Shown piece by piece: positions 59,401 through 64,000 of a stretch of 64,000 nt of DNA. Positions within the stretch are counted from its first letter, which is position 1; every line of letters begins with the position of its first letter. Origin of the DNA: Lanius collurio (lineage: Eukaryota; Chordata; Aves; Passeriformes; Laniidae); NCBI GenBank assembly GCA_020086605.1, contig JACBWW010000050.1, positions 1,290,791 through 1,354,790 on the forward strand, in the 5' to 3' direction. The notes under the pieces were generated by a model. The model ran no database searches. It was given only the letters and a program-made list of their open reading frames with translations, and was not told the origin of the DNA. Position numbers and translations under genes: made by a program.

Positions 59401-62400
59401 TTCTCCTGCAACACAAATACAGAGGGGGAAACCCTAGGAACCACTTTGAAAACGTGAAGGCAAATCTTCCAATTCTGCCACTCATTATCACGTTTTTTCT
59501 CTTGCAAGCCTGCCTGGGGACAGCCCAGTACTGTTATTTAAAATCACTTAAAGAGGATTTCTGCCAGCTACAACAGAAGCACTGAAACAAAGTATTAATT
59601 ATTCAGGTGCTGATTTAGAGACAGATTAATCCACAAAGCCATTCAATTTCCACAGCAACCATAGCTTGCAGGATTTTTAAAGGAATTTAGAATAAATCCA
59701 GAAAAGAACACTTCAAAAGAATCCACACTGTAGGTTGAAATGGCCTTTAGTATTTCACTTATATTTTTACTTTTAAGTGGAGATTTTAACACATGGAAAA
59801 TAGCTTCTACATTTCCCTCCCCCTACATGCACACACTGAAAAAACCTGGAATCACTATACCACTGTTTTGGGAATCTGCTGCCCTCTGGTTGCTTTCAGC
59901 TCCTCCCATGCTCTCCTCAGTCTCTGTTCCAGGATCTGTACCATCAGCACCCTAAAACCCCACATAAACATGTATGACTAAACAAGTTATAGGTTGTAAA
60001 GAGAATATAAAAGCAGTACAAAAGTATTCAGAAAGTAAATGAAGTCAAATACATGACAATCTTAAAAGACTTCTGTACGTATCTATAGCATTAGGTAAAC
60101 ATATTCTCAACTGTATGAGATTTCAGAAGTTTTGAGCACCTGTACATACACAAACCTGAACAATGCAGCCATCATCATTTAATAACAACAGACAGTGAAA
60201 TAACCAGCTCTTGAAAAGCCTCACCAGCTTTGCGAATAAAGTATTTGCTACTGGCCGCTGTACTTTGTATTTTCATTCAGCCCTCTTAAACATTCCAAGA
60301 TTGGTGTTTTCACAAGAAAAATCGTTATAAGAAATTACCATCATCCAGTAGCAGTCTCAACTTCTGGGGATGAATTCACACCAAGATTTTCTCTTCCAAG
60401 CATTCACATCTGTGCATCACAGCACTGACTTGTTGCAAGAAATTTAATAGGCTATAAAAGAAAGGTACAAATCTCACCTCAGCATCGTCTGCTTCATATC
60501 CATCATTGCCATCAGCACTACCAGTTCCTTCGTTGCTGTCATCACCTTCATCTCCCATCCCTGTGTCTTCATCATCATCCTCGTCCTCCTCTTCCTCATC
60601 GTCATAATCCTGTGATGAGACAATAAAAGAGCCTTAGGGAAGTGCAGAAAGGGTAGAGGAACAGGCTGGATGTGGTGCACCCACGCAGACACTCCCTCTC
60701 TCCCTCTTCAACAGGACAAGGATAGGAAAGAAGATGGAAAAGCCTGAGGGTTCAGATAAAGGAAGGTAAAGGAAAAATTCAAGGTGAATTAGCACGTAGC
60801 TTTGAAACACTACAAATTCAGGCAACGTAATTACAGACCACTTATACAGTCAAAAATATTTTGACTAAATTAGTCCTGCCTGGCGAGTTTTATGCCTGAT
60901 GAAAGACAAAATCATAAAGGATTTCCATGATATACGTACTTCCTGCTCCCCTTCGTTTTCTTCATCATCATCATCTTCATCGTCACTATCAATTACAATG
61001 ACATCATCTCTCTTGGACTGGCCATCCTGAGATGAAGAAGTGTTTTGTTGGTCTGACTGAAGGGATCCAAGATCTATTGGGATAGACTGGGAAGTCTCCT
61101 CGCTGTCCTCCATGGCAGCGTACTCCCCCTGGGTCACACCCTGCCAAAGACCAAAGGCAATCACCAGAACAAACAAAATTAAAGGCACCATGTACAACAG
61201 CAAGGGAACCAGACTCTGATGCTCAGAGGACAAACAGTTGTTGCTGTTCCTCAAAAACTGACAAGAGGAGAGGGCAAAAGAGAATGTGATAGGGGACTGT
61301 CAGTGACGGAACAGTGCAAGCCTAAACTTTAAAACTTTTTAATTGGTTTCCATGGAGGAAACCACTTAAAACTGCAGGATTCCATTTGAGATTTCACTTC
61401 TAAATATACCGAGAGTTTGGGGGGCAGATGGCTATTTCTGCTGAAGATCTAGGCTTTTCAAATACGCTTACTTCTCCAATGGAGTCTTGTGAGTCTTGAT
61501 TGTATGTTTGTGCCTCCACCTCTCCGTCAGTGCTCTCTTCTGCTGTCACTTCCTCCTGGAAGAACAAATATTTTTCTCATTTAAAACACATCATTAGCCC
61601 TAAACATGTTTGAGATGTTTTTTTTTACTTGTTATAAAAAAAGATAATAAAAATTATCTTTTCCCACAAAGATTATGGGCAGCATTTTCTCCCCCTTTCT
61701 TAGCAACGCTTTTATCAAGAATCTCACTTCCCTGCCCTAGAGAAAAACAACTTCTTCAGTCCACTGGACCTCAGCATCTTGCAATTTTTTCAGGACCAGA
61801 AATGAATCACCAATATTTCCCATTCTACCTCCAGCCTCCCAGATCCTTAAGTGATAATGTTCTTACACAATCCTGCCCTTTTTCTGTTATGAACATCCCT
61901 CTGGCACAGAGTTAATAAAACATCTTTGGCTTCCTTAACACTGTTCATGAGTTGCCTGCTGTGAAGTTCTGTCTCAAGGTCATTCATCCCTTTTTCACAG
62001 CACATCCCAAATCCCTCACACCAACATTCACATGCATCTTCTGTAGGCTTTTCTAGCAAGTCATCTTTGCTTCCCATCTGCTCAAATACACTGTTTGTCC
62101 AGACTTACTGTGGATAAAGATCTTCCAAACTACACTGAAAGAAGTTTGAACTTCTTTCTCCTCAATCCTAGGATATGGCACTCTCTCTTCCATCCTACAG
62201 GATAAGATTTACATCATTCATTCTAACTAGTTTAACCTCTGCCTTTTTAGATACCCAAATATAACAGTTTCCTCCCCAATAGATTGGAAAGTCAATTAAG
62301 AATTCACTGATTTGCTCTGAAGTAACACACTTGCTCTTCCCATTAAAATCCTACGAAGGGACAGATTAAGTAGTAGAACTTCATGTTTGTGCAAACCTCA

Positions 62401-64000
62401 GGTCCAACTCTCTGCATGATTCTCAGTTTCTTTGAAGTAGGTGCATCCACTGTTTCCTCAGAGATCTGGTCTGAGTTCTCCACAGTGTTGTCCTCCTCTT
62501 CCTCTCGGGAGCGTTTAGACAGTGAGGAACTGGGGGTAGCTGAAACTTCAAAGACCTTTCAGTCATTTTCAGAACAACACACATACAAAACAGAAATCAA
62601 AAGCTTTGGTATTTTCCTCTGAAGATCACCTCTGTTTCTGCACTGAATGATAACAAGAATCACACTGAGCTGTTTCCTAGGTCATGAGAACATCAACTCC
62701 TTTAGTCATAAGTCTTAAACTCTCAGGCCTTTATTCACAACTAACTGACCCTAAGTATAAGCCTCAAGGTACAACTCAAATATTTCTTCCAACATCTTTG
62801 CTCTGGACAAGTACACCTAAAAATTTAACAGAGTTTCAGCTGGAAATAGAAAACCCCAACTGACAGGTTTCTTCTAAGGTAATCAAGTAGGAATCTAGAT
62901 CAACGTTTCAGCTGGAAATTGAAAACCCCAACAGTTTGCAGAAATGTGTTTTTGGGGAACAAACGTTCCATTTACACTGTGTAGGACAAACAGATGTGCA
63001 ACAGTGTGTTACAGTGAGTAGCTTTAGAGTACCTCCTCTATTTTAAATTCAAGATTAAGCAGCTTACTCATGGCTCCTAAAAGGAACCTTGCTCACAGTG
63101 CCATACAAACAGAGCCAGCAAGGTTTAATGTACTAAACTCTAAAGCTGCTCTGAATAAGACAAATACAAAGTTTTATTTTCTTTCTACTTTAAGGAATGC
63201 AGTGCTAACAGCATTTCAGAGGCACCATTTTCTGACAGTTCAGGAAGGAAGCCCAACTCCAGAAGTTCTTAAAACATGCAGTAAACTAAGGGAGGGGAAA
63301 AAGGCACGAACTGAAATGAGGCCTGGTTTGCCAAGGGTTTAACTGGAGCTACTTCCAAGGAACTACTGAGCAAGACAGGCCTACAAAATTACACCAACCT
63401 GTGCCAAACACGGCTGTGGAGGTGGAGGGCCGCTCTATCTGGGAGCTCTGCACCACCTCCACGATGGCAGGGGCTGGCTCCTGAGCTGCAGGCTCGATCT
63501 GAGCGTGGCTTTGCTGGGTGGGCTGCACAAAGGCAGTGGCCTGTGTCTGCTGCTGCACAGTCAGGATGGGCTGGGCCAGGGAAGTCTGCACATTGGGGCT
63601 GGTGGAGCGCACGGAGCCGCTGGCGCTCCCGAACACTGGGACATGCTCCACGGGTCCTTCCGACTGCATGGCTGGAAGGCAAACAGCAGCACAGTCAGGG
63701 TGTTCACTCATCCAGCACAGCTCACATTCTCCCTCTCAGGCTGCCCTGAACAAGCACATTCAGTGTTTTGCAGATGAATTAATGTTATGCACATCTCCAG
63801 CTGAGGAACCATGAACTTTGCTGCAAGTAGAATGGTCATGGAAGCGCAACACTCCAAGAGATGCAGGGACAATGACACTGTGTGAGGCCCTTCCAAACTG
63901 AGTACCACCAACATTTCAAGGCAAAGGTAGCACTTTTGAGTACTGAGGATCCTTGTACTACAATAAAAAACTCACCTTCCTGAGTCTCCACCTGTGTTGT
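53371..64000 (-). CDS. TPR: TPR (nuclear basket protein), 3' portion; gene-level entry
   Basis: TPR forms the nuclear basket filaments of the nuclear pore complex and takes part in mRNA export, chromatin exclusion and spindle-checkpoint tethering. The long coiled-coil N-terminal part lies beyond the right edge. Fourteen exons on the - strand (63976-64000 partial, 63399-63671, 62397-62545, 61472-61555, 60940-61140, 60478-60609, 59861-59951, 59221-59405, 58245-58313, 57544-57638, 56802-56908, 56038-56133, 54331-54429, 53371-53426) carry the disordered acidic C-terminal tail, including [51 protein letters not shown] and the terminal RG-rich [12 protein letters not shown]. Phases agree across every visible junction. 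About 90 codons expected between 56038 and 54429 are missing, with an assembly gap between. Identity is secure from sequence and synteny. Confidence 0.95.
54331..54429 (-). CDS. TPR: TPR exon ([16 protein letters not shown]...)
   Basis: Acceptor CCCCACAG, donor GTGAGT, 99 bp, phase 1-1. Reads [20 protein letters not shown] and [12 protein letters not shown], the basic RG-containing end of TPR. Confidence 0.93.
54868..55215 (+). mobile_element. CR1 LINE fragment
   Basis: Forward CR1 in a TPR intron (antisense to the gene): GACCTCAGAGCCTCTTCCAG, GGATATTGGGAAGGAACTG, CCCTGCCCATGGCAG, and the tail TAGATCCCTTCCAACACATT then GATTCAATGG. Confidence 0.9.
55443..55738. other. Assembly gap (296 N)
   Basis: Run of N between TAACTA and ACTGGAAC. 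Directly adjoins the inverted duplication and lies where TPR coding sequence is expected. Confidence 1.
55739..55889 (+). repeat. Inverted duplication, left arm
   Basis: 151 bp, the exact reverse complement of 56003-56153 over the whole visible length. The arm may continue into the gap. Includes a full copy of a TPR exon on the wrong strand. Confidence 0.97.
55759..55854 (+). pseudogene. Wrong-strand duplicate of a TPR exon
   Basis: Same 96 bases and splice sites as the TPR exon at 56038-56133, but on the + strand. It cannot join the TPR transcript. Probably an assembly fold-back; otherwise a very recent inverted duplication. Confidence 0.85.
56003..56153 (-). repeat. Inverted duplication, right arm
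   Basis: Pairs with 55739-55889. The 113-bp spacer (55890-56002) contains a tandem pair of CAGAGCCCCCCTGCCC-like units and a small hairpin (GCTCCT-G-AGGAGC at about 55961-55973). Confidence 0.97.
56038..56133 (-). CDS. TPR: TPR exon ([18 protein letters not shown]...), genuine-strand copy
   Basis: Acceptor GTTGCAG, donor GTAAGA, 96 bp, phase 1-1. Reads [20 protein letters not shown] and [12 protein letters not shown] perfect inverted copy lies on the + strand at 55759-55854; this copy has the TPR orientation and continuous phase with the preceding exon. Confidence 0.92.
56802..56908 (-). CDS. TPR: TPR exon ([17 protein letters not shown]...)
   Basis: Acceptor TTGCCAG, donor GTAAAG, 107 bp, phase 2 in and 1 out. 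Reads [20 protein letters not shown] and [14 protein letters not shown] second AG ten bases inside (CCCCAG) would break the frame. Confidence 0.93.
57544..57638 (-). CDS. TPR: TPR exon ([16 protein letters not shown]...)
   Basis: Acceptor TTTCCAG, donor GTAAGT, 95 bp, phase 0 in and 2 out. Reads [20 protein letters not shown] and [11 protein letters not shown]. Confidence 0.94.
58245..58313 (-). CDS. TPR: TPR exon ([13 protein letters not shown]...)
   Basis: Acceptor CATAAAG, donor GTGAGT, 69 bp, phase 0-0. Reads [20 protein letters not shown] and GGM. Confidence 0.93.
58438..58640 (-). mobile_element. CR1 LINE fragment
   Basis: Begins with the reversed tail CATGAAATCACAGAATATCC, then GAGCTGGAAGGGACCCACAA and GATCATCAAGAACAACCCCT. 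A different, more diverged CR1 subtype than the other copies. In a TPR intron and in the same sense as TPR. Confidence 0.85.
59221..59405 (-). CDS. TPR: TPR exon (Pro/Arg-rich)
   Basis: Acceptor GTTGCAG, donor GTACAA, 185 bp, phase 1 in and 0 out. Reads [40 protein letters not shown] and [10 protein letters not shown]-rich. ORFs on both strands over it are frame shadows. Confidence 0.94.
59861..59951 (-). CDS. TPR: TPR exon ([17 protein letters not shown]...)
   Basis: Acceptor GTTTTAG, donor GTATAG (a weaker donor), 91 bp, phase 0 in and 1 out. Reads [20 protein letters not shown] and RAADSQNSG. Confidence 0.9.
60478..60609 (-). CDS. TPR: TPR exon (acidic run to GYEADDAE)
   Basis: Acceptor ATCACAG, donor GTGAGA, 132 bp, phase 0-0. 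Starts with an Asp/Glu stretch ([20 protein letters not shown]), then [20 protein letters not shown]. Confidence 0.95.
60940..61140 (-). CDS. TPR: TPR exon ([15 protein letters not shown] to EGEQE)
   Basis: Acceptor TTGGCAG, donor GTACGT, 201 bp, phase 0-0. Contains [20 protein letters not shown], a SIM-like hydrophobic/acidic motif followed by an Asp/Glu run encoded by a GAT/GAA-rich stretch. Confidence 0.95.
61472..61555 (-). CDS. TPR: TPR exon ([16 protein letters not shown]...)
   Basis: Acceptor CTTCCAG, donor GTAAGC, 84 bp, phase 0-0. Reads [20 protein letters not shown] and DSQDSIGE; acidic and strongly conserved. Confidence 0.94.
62397..62545 (-). CDS. TPR: TPR exon ([17 protein letters not shown] to MQRVGPE)
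   Basis: Acceptor TTTGAAG, donor GTTTGC, 149 bp, phase 1 in and 0 out. The KRSREEEE and SKKLR clusters fall in the part of the vertebrate TPR tail assigned to nuclear import. The acceptor lacks a strong pyrimidine tract; a downstream TTTCAG would break the frame. Confidence 0.88.
63399..63671 (-). CDS. TPR: TPR exon ([13 protein letters not shown] to STSTAVFGT)
   Basis: Acceptor CTTCCAG, donor GTTGGT, 273 bp, phase 1-1. Ser/Thr/Gln-rich disordered tail ([20 protein letters not shown]), a conserved TPR block. Confidence 0.93.
63976..64000 (-). CDS. TPR: TPR exon cut by the window edge
   Basis: Twenty-five bases before donor GTGAGT (- strand), reading TTQVETQE plus one base. In phase with the next exon. 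Its 5' end lies outside the window. Confidence 0.8.

Larger units (their letters stand above)
53427..63975 (-). other. TPR introns: remaining content
   Basis: Introns 53427-54330, 54430-56037 (CR1, gap, inverted arm), 56134-56801, 56909-57543, 57639-58244, 58314-59220 (CR1), 59406-59860, 59952-60477, 60610-60939, 61141-61471, 61556-62396, 62546-63398 and 63672-63975. Otherwise AT-rich and unremarkable, except for a 28-bp direct repeat at 62833-62860 and 62905-62932. No RNA genes seen. Confidence 0.55.

Noticed and set aside
59186..59585. Long frames on both strands near 59200-59585
   Set aside because: Shadows of the GC-rich TPR exon 59221-59405, whose correct frame gives conserved TPR sequence.
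1..64000. Bacterial-type systems (operons, CRISPR arrays, toxin-antitoxin, phage)
   Set aside because: Intron-split vertebrate genes and CR1 elements throughout; no regularly spaced repeat-spacer array and no compact operon.

Overview
This is vertebrate nuclear DNA, almost certainly from a bird and probably a passerine. Genes are split by GT-AG introns. Eight CR1-type LINE fragments are scattered in both orientations, and there is one solo LTR of avian endogenous-retrovirus type. Three genes are recognised from their conceptual translations, in the same order and orientation as on human chromosome 1q: the 3' end of HMCN1 (hemicentin-1, + strand), all of PRG4 (proteoglycan 4 / lubricin, + strand) and the 3' end of TPR (nuclear basket protein, - strand).

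Layout. 1-14150: the last 11 coding exons of HMCN1 (end of the G2F/nidogen-like domain, eight EGF modules, fibulin-type C-terminal module, stop at 13159-13161) and a 3'UTR of about 1 kb. 14150-36170: about 22 kb of AT-rich intergenic DNA with no supportable gene; its one clear feature is a 1336-bp solo LTR flanked by the 5-bp target duplication GTAAA. 36173-53265: PRG4, with a TATA promoter, a non-coding first exon and 11 coding exons whose lengths sum to an exact 1254-codon reading frame plus stop. It encodes a signal peptide, two somatomedin-B domains, a giant mucin-like exon containing about thirty 13-residue repeats, and a hemopexin-like C-terminus. 53215-64000: 14 exons of TPR on the - strand (the highest-coordinate one cut by the window edge), covering the acidic and S/T/P-rich C-terminal tail.

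PRG4 and TPR are convergent. Their ends meet at a perfect 14-bp palindrome (53231-53244) that holds a canonical AATAAA on each strand, so the two 3'UTRs are predicted to overlap by a few tens of bases.

The TPR part of the assembly is damaged. A 296-bp run of N (55443-55738) lies beside a perfect inverted duplication, with 151-bp arms and a 113-bp spacer, that carries a complete TPR exon in both orientations. About 90 codons expected between the flanking exons are not visible. All exon borders were read by eye from splice signals, frame continuity and family knowledge; no alignment was run.
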